DNA of 64,000 nt from Virgibacillus_F necropolis_A (GCF_044793635.1 NZ_CP084992.1:2294001-2358000), one strand, 5' to 3'. Shown: positions 8,040-16,443, counted from the stretch's first letter. Notes: a model not told the origin generated them from the letters alone. Made by a program: numbers and translations.

Positions 8040-9262
8040 ATCGGGGCAGGATTTTAATCACTAGTATCATTCTGTTTATTGGAATCAATGCTTTATTAGT
8101 CTATCTGGATGATAATGGAACGATAGAAAGAAAGTCCTATGTAAGCGAATGGTCAGAAGTTTTTACAGCGAATTTATATAAAAAAATGAATAAACCAGGT
8201 GTTCTTACTTCAACTGCAGAAAACGATGTCTATTTTGACAAAAGTTTAGGTAGTTTCCAGGAGTTTTTGGTGCAAAAGGGAACACAAGTAAATCAAGGCG
8301 ATCAGTTATATACTTATCGAGTTCATGATTATTATGAAACAAAGGCCTATTTAACAAATGAAATGTCTAGAATCAATGGTGAGATTGCTGCTATTGAATC
8401 AGCTATTTCGGAGATTTCTTTGTATCAAATTCCAAGGTCATCTGCGCCAATCAATACAGATGAGGAAAGTACCGACATTATAATATCTCCAAATCCGCCG
8501 ATAGAAGCAGAATATATGAAGGAGCAATATCTAACAGAAAAAGAAAAAGAATTAGCCCGAGTAGAGGCACAACTGGAAAGTGTTCAGTCACAGCTAACAG
8601 AGCTTGAATCTGGTGGCGAGATGATAACAGTGGAAAGTCCCTATCAAGGGAAAGTAACGGTTGTATCCGAAGACCTAGGTGATCCAATTATTACGATAAA
8701 TTCATCGACATTACATATAGTTGGGGAACTGACTGAACAAGAACGGACGATAATTAAAAAAGAAATGCCTGTTGAGATTTCGATTAATGAAAACAATACT
8801 ACTTTGAAAGGTACTATCACAAGCGTTAATGATTTGCCAAACCAAGTCGAATTGCATGATAATAGTAAGTATCCATTTAGTGTTTCTTTTTCGAAGGATG
8901 CGGAACTAGAAAATTTATTGCCAGGGTATCACGCTAGTTTAGCAATCACATGGAAAGAATCAAGAGATGCAACTGCTTTATTTGAAGATGCAATTTTTAG
9001 CGGGTCCATTTGGAAAATGACGAATGGCGGTAATCTTCATAAGAAAAAGGTTAAAACTGGTATAGAAATGGCTAGTATGCAAGAAATAACGAAAGGCGCT
9101 AAGCCAGGAGAGTGGGTTGCTAAAAATCCACAGCCGCAATTTCGTTCTGGTGCTACCTTTCTAACACCACTGAAGTTGAGTCAAGTTCGGTGGAGTGATA
9201 CATTTGACTATGAAAATAAAAACTGGAGTAAGCATGTAGTTATGGGGATTTTATCAAGATAA
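8036..9262 (+). CDS. HlyD-like membrane fusion / efflux adaptor protein
   Basis: 408 aa. An N-terminal signal anchor (about residues 5-24) is followed by a first half-lipoyl segment (FLVQKGTQVNQGDQLYTYRV), a coiled coil rich in Glu/Leu (about 105-195) and the second half-lipoyl segment (VESPYQGKVTVVSEDLGDP), then beta-rich adaptor domains. This order is the hallmark of periplasmic-adaptor-type proteins that assist ABC exporters in Gram-positives. The start overlaps the upstream gene by 4 bp (ATGA). The cognate ABC transporter is absent downstream, where DUF948 genes follow after 63 bp. The partner and substrate are unknown. Confidence 0.7.
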   Translation: MNRGRILITSIILFIGINALLVYLDDNGTIERKSYVSEWSEVFTANLYKKMNKPGVLTSTAENDVYFDKSLGSFQEFLVQKGTQVNQGDQLYTYRVHDYYETKAYLTNEMSRINGEIAAIESAISEISLYQIPRSSAPINTDEESTDIIISPNPPIEAEYMKEQYLTEKEKELARVEAQLESVQSQLTELESGGEMITVESPYQGKVTVVSEDLGDPIITINSSTLHIVGELTEQERTIIKKEMPVEISINENNTTLKGTITSVNDLPNQVELHDNSKYPFSVSFSKDAELENLLPGYHASLAITWKESRDATALFEDAIFSGSIWKMTNGGNLHKKKVKTGIEMASMQEITKGAKPGEWVAKNPQPQFRSGATFLTPLKLSQVRWSDTFDYENKNWSKHVVMGILSR

Positions 9263-9325
9263 ATGAAATCCGTTTAATATACTGCAGATAGTGGAATAAT
9301 TGATTTAAAAGGAGGGGAACGCGTC

Positions 9326-9745
9326 ATGGAGTTTGTTTATATAGGTGTATTACTATGCGCTTTAGGTTTTGGAATTATTGCTATATTCACTGCTAAAGTT
9401 TTGAAACGAACTTCTCGTACACTCGAAACTTTGGGTAATACACTTGGTGAAGTTGAAACAAAACTGCAATACATAACATCTGAAATAGAAGTTACCGTTA
9501 AGGAAACAGATAAAACAGTTGATGATGTAGAAGATAAATTAAAAGCCGTTGATAGTATTTTCGACACACTCGAAAACGTGGGCAACTCTGTAAACAGCTT
9601 AAACAAGGTCTTGCATCATCAATCAAAGAAACTTTCAAATGATCGAGCATTACAAATTGTAGAACCTATTGCTCGCAGTGTTCAGTGGGGTGAAGTCGTC
9701 TTTCGTTTGTATGCTAAATGGAAAAAGCCAGGCATAAAAAATTAA
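9326..9745 (+). CDS. DUF948-family membrane-anchored coiled-coil protein
   Basis: 139 aa. One N-terminal membrane segment (about 4-24) is followed by a long helical, charged region (about 30-105) with the pattern TVKETDKTVDDVEDKLKAVD, typical of DUF948 (YtxG/YoxC-like). AAAGGAGGGG precedes the ATG. It is the first of three such genes in 1.3 kb. Members are often called general-stress proteins, but their biochemical role is unknown. Confidence 0.75.
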   Translation: MEFVYIGVLLCALGFGIIAIFTAKVLKRTSRTLETLGNTLGEVETKLQYITSEIEVTVKETDKTVDDVEDKLKAVDSIFDTLENVGNSVNSLNKVLHHQSKKLSNDRALQIVEPIARSVQWGEVVFRLYAKWKKPGIKN

Positions 9746-9766
9746 AATCGTGAAAGAGGGAGAAAT

Positions 9767-10105
9767 ATGAGTCTAACTGGGTTAGGTGTATTAATCATTG
9801 GTATAGCATTTGCTGCCTTAGCACTCTTTATAGCAAAATTACTTAGTAACTTGGCATCAGTACTTGATGGGGTTGATAAAACAGTAGAACAACTCCCGAA
9901 TCAAATAGATGAAGTGTTAAAAGAAACCAGTAATCTGATTCGACATAGTAATGATACGATTGCAGATGTTAATGAGAAGCTAAAAGGGCTAAGTCCTTTG
10001 TTTTATATGATTGGAGATGTGGGTGAAGCGTCCAGAAAACTATCTTCATCTTTAATGGTTACAAGTACATCTTTTAGAACTAAATCAAGTGATAAAAAAG
10101 AATGA
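9767..10105 (+). CDS. DUF948-family membrane-anchored protein
   Basis: 112 aa, 21 bp after the previous gene and so probably in one operon with it. N-terminal transmembrane segment (about 4-25), then a helical domain with LSPLFYMIGDVGEASRKLSS. This segment is closely matched by LSPLFSIVGDVGRASQKLSS in the gene on the opposite strand at 10154-10570, so the two are paralogues. The function is unknown. Confidence 0.75.
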   Translation: MSLTGLGVLIIGIAFAALALFIAKLLSNLASVLDGVDKTVEQLPNQIDEVLKETSNLIRHSNDTIADVNEKLKGLSPLFYMIGDVGEASRKLSSSLMVTSTSFRTKSSDKKE

Positions 10106-10112
10106 ACTTGAT

Positions 10113-10149
10113 AAAACCCCCAGACAAAATAATTGTCTGGGGGTTTTGA
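10113..10149. terminator. bidirectional terminator between convergent DUF948 genes
   Basis: Perfect stem AAAACCCCCAGACAA / TTGTCTGGGGGTTTT with loop AATAA. There are A and T runs on the two sides, so it can serve both strands. Confidence 0.9.
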
Positions 10150-10153
10150 TTAC

Positions 10154-10570
10154 TTATTTACTTCTTCTTTGTATTAAATAATACCCTAATGTCATTGCGC
10201 CATATAATCCTTGAAGGTTGTGACGTTCCGAATAATCTTTTCCATCCTCTGCCTTTGTTTGCATCTTAGCTGAAACATCAACCAATGAAGAAGAAAGTTT
10301 TTGGGATGCTCTTCCCACATCACCAACGATAGAAAATAGAGGGCTTAATTCCTTAACTTGGGTGTTCACTTTCGTAAGGGTTTCCGTACTAGCTTGTAGT
10401 GTGTTTTTCGTCTGATCAGTTATTAAATTTATATTGTGAGGTAGATCATCTGTAGTTTTTTGCACACTAAAAAATAAATTAGATAAATTATTGAGCGGTT
10501 TTATTAATACTAGTACTAATCCAACAAATGCAATTCCGATTACAAGTACACCAATTCCTAACCAATCCAT
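10154..10570 (-). CDS. DUF948-family membrane-anchored protein
   Basis: 138 aa, convergent with the two other DUF948 genes. The transmembrane segment is at about 5-26, and the helical domain contains LSPLFSIVGDVGRASQKLSS. A C-terminal extension (NLQGLYGAMTLGYYLIQRRSK) is absent from the 112-aa paralogue. The AAGGAGACTAG-type site upstream of its ATG is good. An inverted duplication is the simplest origin. The function is unknown. Confidence 0.75.
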   Translation of the reverse strand: MDWLGIGVLVIGIAFVGLVLVLIKPLNNLSNLFFSVQKTTDDLPHNINLITDQTKNTLQASTETLTKVNTQVKELSPLFSIVGDVGRASQKLSSSLVDVSAKMQTKAEDGKDYSERHNLQGLYGAMTLGYYLIQRRSK

Positions 10571-10713
10571 TTGACTAGTCTCCTTTTTTAATTATTGTTT
10601 TCTATTCTTACTACCACTATACCAAAGATTCAAACCCTCACAAAGTGTGAAGTGGCATATATGGTTATCTTGTCCCATACAATAGTGAAAGCAGATGATA
10701 AGGGGCGAGATGA

Positions 10714-11439
10714 ATGAAACGACTTGGAAATGTGATGATTTGGTGCTTCGGACTAGTATTGTTAATTATATTGATTCAACAACCAGTAGGTAGTCCAGTA
10801 AGTACATGGAGCTCATGGTCATTACCGCTTGCAGGAAAAACGATTGTCCTTGATCCGGGACACGGGGGGCCTGATGGCGGGGCAGTTGGGAAGGATAAAA
10901 CCTTAGAAAAAGGGATAACACTAACCGTAGCAAAAAAAATTCAAAGTTATTTACAGCAGACTGGTGCGATTGTTTATTTGACACGTGAAAAAGATACGGA
11001 TTTGGCAGATCCGGATACAAAAAGCTTGTCACGACGAAAAGCTGAGGATTTACGTAACCGTCTTCAAATAATTGAGGATAAAGAGGCAGACTTTTTTCTC
11101 TCGATTCATTTAAATGCGTTACCTTCAACTAAATGGAGCGGCGCACAGACGTTTTATTATCCTAAATCAGATAAGAGTGAACATCTAGCAAAAATGATTC
11201 AAGCTGAAATCATTCGTAACCTTGGAAATACAGATCGAACAGCGTTGCCGTTAACGGGGATGTACTTGTTAAAGCATGCGAATGCTCCGGGTGCCTTAGT
11301 TGAGATTGGGTTTTTATCAAATGAACGAGAACGTGAATTATTAAAAGAGACGGATTATCAAGAAAAAATGGCAGCAAGCGTCTATAATGGAATCTTACGT
11401 TATGTTACAGAGGATATTGAGAAAGATGAAGATGACTAG
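10714..11439 (+). CDS. cwlD: N-acetylmuramoyl-L-alanine amidase CwlD (germination-specific)
   Basis: 241 aa. Signal anchor at about 7-25, then a zinc amidase_3 domain: zinc ligands in LDPGHGG (H50) and LEKG (E65), the third in SIHLNALPS, and the catalytic Glu in LVEIGFLSN. In B. subtilis CwlD, helped by GerD-independent partner PdaA, removes peptide side chains to make muramic-delta-lactam in the spore cortex. Its position before salA and gerD is the conserved Bacillus order. Confidence 0.93.
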   Translation: MKRLGNVMIWCFGLVLLIILIQQPVGSPVSTWSSWSLPLAGKTIVLDPGHGGPDGGAVGKDKTLEKGITLTVAKKIQSYLQQTGAIVYLTREKDTDLADPDTKSLSRRKAEDLRNRLQIIEDKEADFFLSIHLNALPSTKWSGAQTFYYPKSDKSEHLAKMIQAEIIRNLGNTDRTALPLTGMYLLKHANAPGALVEIGFLSNERERELLKETDYQEKMAASVYNGILRYVTEDIEKDEDD

Positions 11440-11562
11440 CAGGAAGAATCTTCCCTATACGCTTTAATACTTAGATTTTACGTCATTTATGTTATACTAG
11501 CGTTGTATATTTATTATGACGAGAGTAATTCGTCAATGCTTGTAAAGGGAAGGTGACGCATT

Positions 11563-12621
11563 TTGTTAACGAACGAGGAAATTATACAACTACTCAACCC
11601 TGTAAAGGATCCATTTTTACATAGAACACTAGAAGAAACTGGCGGCGTGAAAGAAATCAATATAAAAGAAGAGAAAAAGCATGTCAGTGTAAAAATTGGT
11701 ATTGGAAAAACAAATACCGCTGAACAGATGCAATTACAACAAGAAATTGTGGGTATTTTAAAGAAAAACGGCGTTACAACAGTTGGACTTCGTTTTGAAG
11801 AATTACCAGAAGAGATAATAAAAAAATATCAGCCTGCTGTTGAGGAGGAGCAAGAAGCATCCTTGATGGGTGGCAGTAAAGGAACGAAATTTATTGCTAT
11901 TGCAAGTGGTAAAGGTGGAGTAGGTAAATCTACAGTAACAACTAACCTTGCAATGTCTCTAATGCGCCTAGGCAAAAAAGTAGGTATTATCGATGCGGAT
12001 ATTTACGGATTTAGTATCCCTGATATGATGGGTGTAGAAAATCGTCCTGCTGTACGTGGTGAAAAAATCATACCAGTGGAACGATTTGGTATTAAGGTTA
12101 TTTCAATGGGCTTTTTTGTGGAGGACAACTCTCCTATTATTTGGCGTGGACCAATGCTCGGGAAGATGCTTAGCAGCTTTTTCAAGGAGGTAGAATGGGG
12201 CGACCTAGATTATCTTTTACTTGATTTACCACCGGGTACTGGTGACATCGCAATGGATGTTCACGAAATGCTTCCAACATGTAAAGAGGTTATCGTAACA
12301 ACGCCACATCCAACTGCAGCATTCGTAGCGGCTCGCGCTGGACAAATGGCATTAAAAACGGACCATGAAATTCTTGGTGTTGTAGAAAACATGGCCTATT
12401 TTGAAAGTAAGAAAACGGGTGAGAAGGAATATGTTTTCGGACAAGGTGGGGGTCAAAAGCTTGCTGATGTATTGAAAACGAAAGTACTTGGGCAGCTTCC
12501 ATTACAACAACCGTATGAAGAAGAGGATGTTTTTGCTCCTTCAATCTATCAAGAGGATCACCCGCTTGGAAAAGAGTACCATAAAATTGCTGCAAAAATT
12601 GTTGCAAAGGTAGAGGAATAA
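11563..12621 (+). CDS. salA: Mrp/ApbC-type P-loop ATPase SalA
   Basis: 352 aa with a TTG start behind AAGGGAAGGTGA. The N-terminal DUF59-like domain (about 1-90) is followed by a ParA/MinD-type NTPase with deviant P-loop ASGKGGVGKST (115-124) and IDADIYGFSIPDMMG. The B. subtilis orthologue SalA controls scoC and so extracellular protease expression, while Mrp homologues carry Fe-S clusters. The CxxC of cluster-carrier Mrp proteins is not present near the C-terminus (MAYFESKKTGEKEYVFGQGG), which favours the SalA subgroup. Confidence 0.9.
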   Translation: MLTNEEIIQLLNPVKDPFLHRTLEETGGVKEINIKEEKKHVSVKIGIGKTNTAEQMQLQQEIVGILKKNGVTTVGLRFEELPEEIIKKYQPAVEEEQEASLMGGSKGTKFIAIASGKGGVGKSTVTTNLAMSLMRLGKKVGIIDADIYGFSIPDMMGVENRPAVRGEKIIPVERFGIKVISMGFFVEDNSPIIWRGPMLGKMLSSFFKEVEWGDLDYLLLDLPPGTGDIAMDVHEMLPTCKEVIVTTPHPTAAFVAARAGQMALKTDHEILGVVENMAYFESKKTGEKEYVFGQGGGQKLADVLKTKVLGQLPLQQPYEEEDVFAPSIYQEDHPLGKEYHKIAAKIVAKVEE

Positions 12622-12623
12622 AA

Positions 12624-12656
12624 ATAAGAGGTGGCTAAAATTAGTCACCTCTTTGT
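12624..12656 (+). terminator. terminator after salA
   Basis: Arms AAGAGGTGGCTAA and TAGTCACCTCTT with a short T-rich tail, immediately after the salA stop. Confidence 0.75.
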
Positions 12657-12772
12657 ATTTGGACCATTTCTGTTTTAGCTCCAGCACCCATTGGATTAGT
12701 TCAAGCCAAAAAGCATCATATAGGCTTGAATTAAGCTTGTTGGGGGCAAAGACGCATTCCTTTGTCCTAAAT

Positions 12773-13408
12773 TTATTTACTTTCGCCTCCACCACCACCA
12801 GCGCTGCCTTTACCTTTTTCCTCACTGCCACCTTTTTGTTTTTCTCCACCTTCCTTACTCTTCTGCTGTTCAGAAGCGGCTTTTAACAGGATCTCTTGAA
12901 TTTTAGCTTGGAATAAAGGGGTTGCCAAAGTTTTTTGGATTGTCTCCTCCAAGTGTGCGGTGAATTTCTGACTTTTTAACACTTCAAGCATTTGTTCATT
13001 AATCTCAGGGTTTTGTAGTAATTCAAGCATTTGCTTTTGATATTCCGCATCGTTCATTAATTTTTTTATTAACTTTTTATGTTGTTCTGCCATTGACTTT
13101 GCATAAGTTTCCACAAATTTAGGATCCTCAAAGAGCTTTGTCCACATTTGTTTACCTTTTTCAGAGGAAAGTACACTATTAATGGAATTTTTCACAACAT
13201 CAGCGTCGATGACTAAACTTTCCTTCATTTTTTCATCTTTTAAAACTTTTTGTAAAGCCTTTTTTCCATCATCTGTTTGTAATATATCAACAACCATTTT
13301 TTTCGTTTGATCATAATCAACCTCTTTACTTGCTGCGCTCTCATTTGTGCAAGCGCCAAGTGTTAAACAAGAAAGAGATATAAATAATACAAAAAACAAC
13401 CGAAGCAT
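12773..13408 (-). CDS. gerD: spore germination lipoprotein GerD
   Basis: 211 aa. The signal peptide ends in lipobox LTLGAC (C20). The body is almost wholly helical and charged (about 40-180), and the C-terminal tail is a low-complexity Lys/Gly/Glu/Ser region ending GGGGGESK. GerD is a lipid-anchored trimeric scaffold that clusters nutrient receptors into the germinosome in the inner spore membrane. It is transcribed away from salA, as in B. subtilis. A hairpin TTCAAGCC/GGCTTGAA at 12700-12730 lies past its stop and may end transcription. Confidence 0.93.
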   Translation of the reverse strand: MLRLFFVLFISLSCLTLGACTNESAASKEVDYDQTKKMVVDILQTDDGKKALQKVLKDEKMKESLVIDADVVKNSINSVLSSEKGKQMWTKLFEDPKFVETYAKSMAEQHKKLIKKLMNDAEYQKQMLELLQNPEINEQMLEVLKSQKFTAHLEETIQKTLATPLFQAKIQEILLKAASEQQKSKEGGEKQKGGSEEKGKGSAGGGGGESK

Positions 13409-13577
13409 CTTCTAATCCTCCTTCCTCTCAAGGTTAATATGCGAGGAAAAGCGGAAAAATATGCACTTCATTAAGGAAAAAAGCTTGCTTTCATGGTAAA
13501 ATACGGAGGACTGTAATTTAAATGAAATGATAATTGAAACAGTGAATATGTCTTTATTTTGGCAGGAGGATATGATA

Positions 13578-14204
13578 GTGAATAGTCGTAAATGGGTAGG
13601 TTTATTTTTAAAAACTTTAATTCTTGGGGGATTAGCTGGTCTGATAACCAGTTTTTTTGTGAAAACCGAGGACTATATAAGAGTATTGAATCCGATTGAT
13701 TTATTTGGATTATTAGGTGTAGTTCTTTTCTGCTTTGGATTAGGGCTTGTTTTTAGTTTAGTGAGTCAAACGGGCTTTTTTGCTTATTTATTTATTAACC
13801 AATTTGGATTAGGCTTTTTCCGTTCGTTTTGGCCAACCGTTCAGGTGCTATTAATTGCATTCGTTGTATTTGATTTGGTTTATTTTCCATACACTTCCAC
13901 AGACGGTGAAGGGTCATTAATGGCATATATTTTAATGTCTGCTGCAATTTTAGTATATGGATTGGTTATTGCAAAAATTAAAGCGAAACAAACCAATCAA
14001 CGTGCATTTATACCAGCATTATTTTTAATGGTTGTTATGACAGCGGTTGAATGGGTGCCAGGTCTTAGAACAAGTGGAACGGATTATGCATGGTTAATGA
14101 TTATTCCATTACTTGTTTGTAATACATACCAATTATTGGTATTGCACCGATTGACAAACAGTGATCAGAAAGAGAATCCTAAATCTAAATCAAATAAAGC
14201 ATAA
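13578..14204 (+). CDS. kbaA: KinB-signalling pathway activator KbaA
   Basis: 208 aa with the GTG start at 13578. AGGAGG lies 8 bases before it, whereas the ATG at 13572 is only 2 bases from that site. There are six hydrophobic segments. Family blocks are SQTGFFAYLFINQFGLGFFRSFW and LLIAFVVFDLVYFPY. KbaA is needed for the KinB input to the sporulation phosphorelay. It diverges from gerD, with which it shares a 169-bp upstream region. Confidence 0.9.
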   Translation: MNSRKWVGLFLKTLILGGLAGLITSFFVKTEDYIRVLNPIDLFGLLGVVLFCFGLGLVFSLVSQTGFFAYLFINQFGLGFFRSFWPTVQVLLIAFVVFDLVYFPYTSTDGEGSLMAYILMSAAILVYGLVIAKIKAKQTNQRAFIPALFLMVVMTAVEWVPGLRTSGTDYAWLMIIPLLVCNTYQLLVLHRLTNSDQKENPKSKSNKA

Positions 14205-14208
14205 AAAA

Positions 14209-14253
14209 GAAAAGCACAAGGAGCTTCGATCGTAGAATTTCCTTGTGCTTTTG
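14209..14253 (+). terminator. terminator after kbaA
   Basis: Arms AAAAGCACAAGGA and TCCTTGTGCTTTT form a near-perfect stem. T residues follow on the plus strand. Confidence 0.85.
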
Positions 14254-14296
14254 TCTGTCTAGTTCTGGATTCTTGCTTATGTGTGTCACCCCAGAT

Positions 14297-14445
14297 CAGT
14301 CGCCTCCACCTTTTTTTATTCTAGCTGCGGCTCCTAGAAGTTGCCGTCATAAGCAATGAACACTTCGAACGCATAAGTCCTTGCGTTCTTCGGTTCCTTG
14401 CTTATGCGTCTGCTTCTGAACAGTCGCCTCCACCTTTTTTTATTC
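14297..14445. repeat. direct repeat (25 bp identical, 124 bp apart) within a composite intergenic repeat
   Basis: The 25-mer beginning CAGTCGCCTCCACC and running into TTTTTTTATTC is present at 14297-14321 and again, identical, at 14421-14445. The second copy supplies the pdaB stop codon on the minus strand. Read on the minus strand, the unit matches the AAAGTGGAGGCGGCTG module at 2606, including an adjacent CTAGGAGCCG hairpin (2585-2601 versus 14322-14337). Confidence 0.65.
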
Positions 14446-15201
14446 AGCGAGTTTTGATTTGGAGTGTGCTTGGTTGTAAAGTTCTGAAACGGAAACAAAC
14501 TGAAATCCTTTCTCTTTAAGTCCTGGTAAAATTGTTTCGAGAGCTTTAGCTGTTTGTTTTACGGAATCTGAAGCATGAAGTAAAATAACATCCCCGTTTG
14601 ACGTTTCCTTCATAATAGTATCCACAATTTTTTGTGTGCCGGGATTTTCCCAGTCATCTGCATCCACTCTCCAATGGACAACTTTTAAACCTTGTTCTTC
14701 AGCTAACTTAATAATTTCCTTGTTAATGTGACCACTTGGCGCTCGCATTAATGTGATTTTTTCATATCCCAGCTTTTTAAAAATCTCTTTAGCATACAGT
14801 ATGTCTTTTTTCACCTTATCAATTTCTTGTTCGAGGTAACTTTTATAACGGTATCCAAGCATCCCGAGCTCATGATTGTTTTCTTTGATTTTTTCAAGTA
14901 TGTCAGGATGTCGTTCAGCCCATTCTCCACTTACAAAGAAGGTAGCTTGTACATCATGGTTTTCCAATTGTTTTAGAATATCAAATACCTTTTTCTCTCC
15001 CCAGCTGATGTTAAATGTTAACGCGATGTCATTTTCTTTTGAGTTCCCTTTTACAAAGGCTGCGGGTTCGTCTGATGATGAAAATACAGAAAAGCTACCA
15101 GTACTTTCAGACCAAATAACCACGCTAGCAATTAATGCAAATAAAACAATATAAAGAAACCTTTTCCACTTTGAAAAGTGCCATGCATAAAAATAACCCA
15201 T
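14440..15201 (-). CDS. pdaB: PdaB-type polysaccharide-deacetylase-fold sporulation protein
   Basis: 253 aa from the ATG whose complement is at 15199-15201, preceded by GGGGGG; a start five codons upstream lacks a site. Signal anchor at about 11-30 and NodB fold at about 55-245. PdaB is required to keep spores viable late in sporulation. The first catalytic motif reads ALTFNISWG (N64), where active enzymes have TFDD and B. subtilis PdaB has TFDI. The second metal motif is also degenerate (GYRYKSY in place of HxxxH). RAPSGH and LLHASDS remain. The protein is therefore unlikely to be a metal-dependent deacetylase. Confidence 0.9.
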   Translation of the reverse strand: MGYFYAWHFSKWKRFLYIVLFALIASVVIWSESTGSFSVFSSSDEPAAFVKGNSKENDIALTFNISWGEKKVFDILKQLENHDVQATFFVSGEWAERHPDILEKIKENNHELGMLGYRYKSYLEQEIDKVKKDILYAKEIFKKLGYEKITLMRAPSGHINKEIIKLAEEQGLKVVHWRVDADDWENPGTQKIVDTIMKETSNGDVILLHASDSVKQTAKALETILPGLKEKGFQFVSVSELYNQAHSKSKLAE

Positions 15202-15525
15202 ATCAAAACCCCCCATTTACTCTTGTAACTAGTCTATGAATGAGAATGGATAATATGAACAAGCTAATTAATATATAGGGGAGATAAGAAAATAAAAATA
15301 ATGATGAAAAAGGATGAAAAGATGGGAAATTGGGGAATAAGTAAAATAATTATGAATGACATCTAATTAAGGTGCTTAGTGTGGATTATTATGATAGACG
15401 ATTGATCAACCGACTTAATTCTACATTTTTTACGAATTAATGTGTTACATACAGATAAATCATAATTAGAAAAATACTGGGTAAATAAATAGCTAATTAG
15501 CTTTAGAAGGTTCGAGGTGAAAGTA
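15202..15525. other. intergenic region, pdaB to small ORF
   Basis: 324 bp, AT-rich, between divergent genes. It must hold the promoters of both, but I see no clear hexamer pair and no ORF worth calling. Confidence 0.4.
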
Positions 15526-15747
15526 ATGTTAGGATTATTAATTAATGATATGGAACAAAAGGAAATTGAATATCTTGTAAAACGCGAAATGGAAGAATTG
15601 CTGATGGATTTGGAAGATCATCGAATTGATCAGGTGGTAAAACGAACAATGAGGGAAAGATATTCACTTTTATTCCAGTTATTTCGTCGAGTTGCTAGCG
15701 AAAAAGAATGTTTAAAATATATGCCAAAGCGCTCAAACAATCAATAA
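15526..15747 (+). CDS. small conserved charged protein, unknown function
   Basis: 73 aa from the ATG at 15526, which has GAGGTG six bases before it; the GTG nine bases upstream is inside that site. The sequence starts MLGLLINDMEQKEIEYLVKR and is helical and highly charged, with LEDHRIDQVVKRTMRERY and a single Cys near the C-terminus (KECLKYM). It has no membrane segment or signal. I recall similar short proteins near rrn operons in Bacillaceae but no function. It is followed by a strong terminator. Confidence 0.7.
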   Translation: MLGLLINDMEQKEIEYLVKREMEELLMDLEDHRIDQVVKRTMRERYSLLFQLFRRVASEKECLKYMPKRSNNQ

Positions 15748-15768
15748 GAATATGGATGACTTAAAGAA

Positions 15769-15812
15769 ACTAGTAGGGGCTTGTTATGATAAAGCCCCTA
15801 CTAGTTTTTATT
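15769..15812 (+). terminator. terminator after the small ORF
   Basis: Arms CTAGTAGGGGCTT and AAGCCCCTACTAG, loop of nine bases, then TTTTTA. Confidence 0.9.
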
Positions 15813-15822
15813 TAGTATAAAT

Positions 15823-15876
15823 CCTTTCTTATCGCATAAGTGCAACTAAGGCTTGGCGATAAGCCGAGTTTTTTAA
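15823..15876 (-). repeat. short dispersed repeat with CTTGGC/GCCAAG hairpin (copy 1 of 3)
   Basis: Read on the minus strand: CTCGGCTTATCGCCAAG, then CCTTAGTTGCACTTATGC. The same text occurs at 30085-30146 and 55789-55855 on the plus strand. The core CTTGGC-TTATC-GCCAAG folds as a short hairpin. It is non-coding. Confidence 0.7.
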
Positions 15877-16414
15877 CAAGTAAAGAATGTATTAAATATT
15901 AACATTGATTATTTTGGTCACCATGTAGAGCCACGTCCAGCTCCCAGTGACTATTGGATTTCCTTTACCTCCTTACGATAACAGTTCGACATAGTCGAAC
16001 GTCCTTAACCGCGTACGCTTACCGTGTTTCCTTTATCTCAAAAGAATGAAGGAAGTTCGATTAAAACCGCCACTTTGCGTGGCAACATCGAACTACCAAC
16101 GTTGCGTGGGCACAATCCATACGTCACTAAACGGGCGCTTTTGCTTTTGTTCAGAAAATAAATTTACCGGTATAAATAAAAGGCTCTTGGCATTAAATGT
16201 TGGCGGAAAACCAAGGTTTTCTACTGTTGACCGCATAAGGAGAAGTGAATCGGAACCTGTCTAGTCATTTAAAAACAATAAAATGTTTTGGTGTTTTTTT
16301 GTGGATTGTGTTGAAATTGTGTTTATAATATGCTATATTATTTCTTGTTGTCAGCAAGATTTATAAATAAGTCTAGTTCTTATGAAAAAGTTTTTAATTG
16401 ATTTTAAAAATCTG
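15877..16414. other. upstream region of rrn operon with nested hairpin repeat
   Basis: A hairpin GTTCGAC-ATA-GTCGAAC lies near 15981-15997. At 16055-16093 the arms GTTCGAT/ATCGAAC surround GCCAC/GTGGC, the same nested hairpin as at 2469-2507. From about 16260 the sequence becomes very AT-rich, as expected upstream of a strong rrn promoter. A 72-codon frame at 16046-16264 runs through the repeat and is not believed. Confidence 0.5.
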
Positions 16415-16443
16415 TTGACAAAAAATCGTATGCATGGTAAATT
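16415..16443 (+). promoter_or_regulatory. rrn promoter (sigma-A type)
   Basis: TTGACA (16415-16420), 17-bp spacer, TAAATT (16438-16443). AT-rich sequence with A and T tracts lies just upstream and could act as an UP element. The start of the 16S gene is about 130 bp downstream, and the leader contains GCTCCTTGAAAACTGAACAA, a sequence usual in Bacillus rrn leaders. Confidence 0.75.

Noticed and set aside
12653..12886. 77-codon plus-strand frame opposite gerD
   Set aside because: It is the antisense of the low-complexity GerD tail.
16046..16264. 72-codon frame upstream of the rrn promoter
   Set aside because: Runs through a hairpin repeat, has no supported start and no recognisable sequence.
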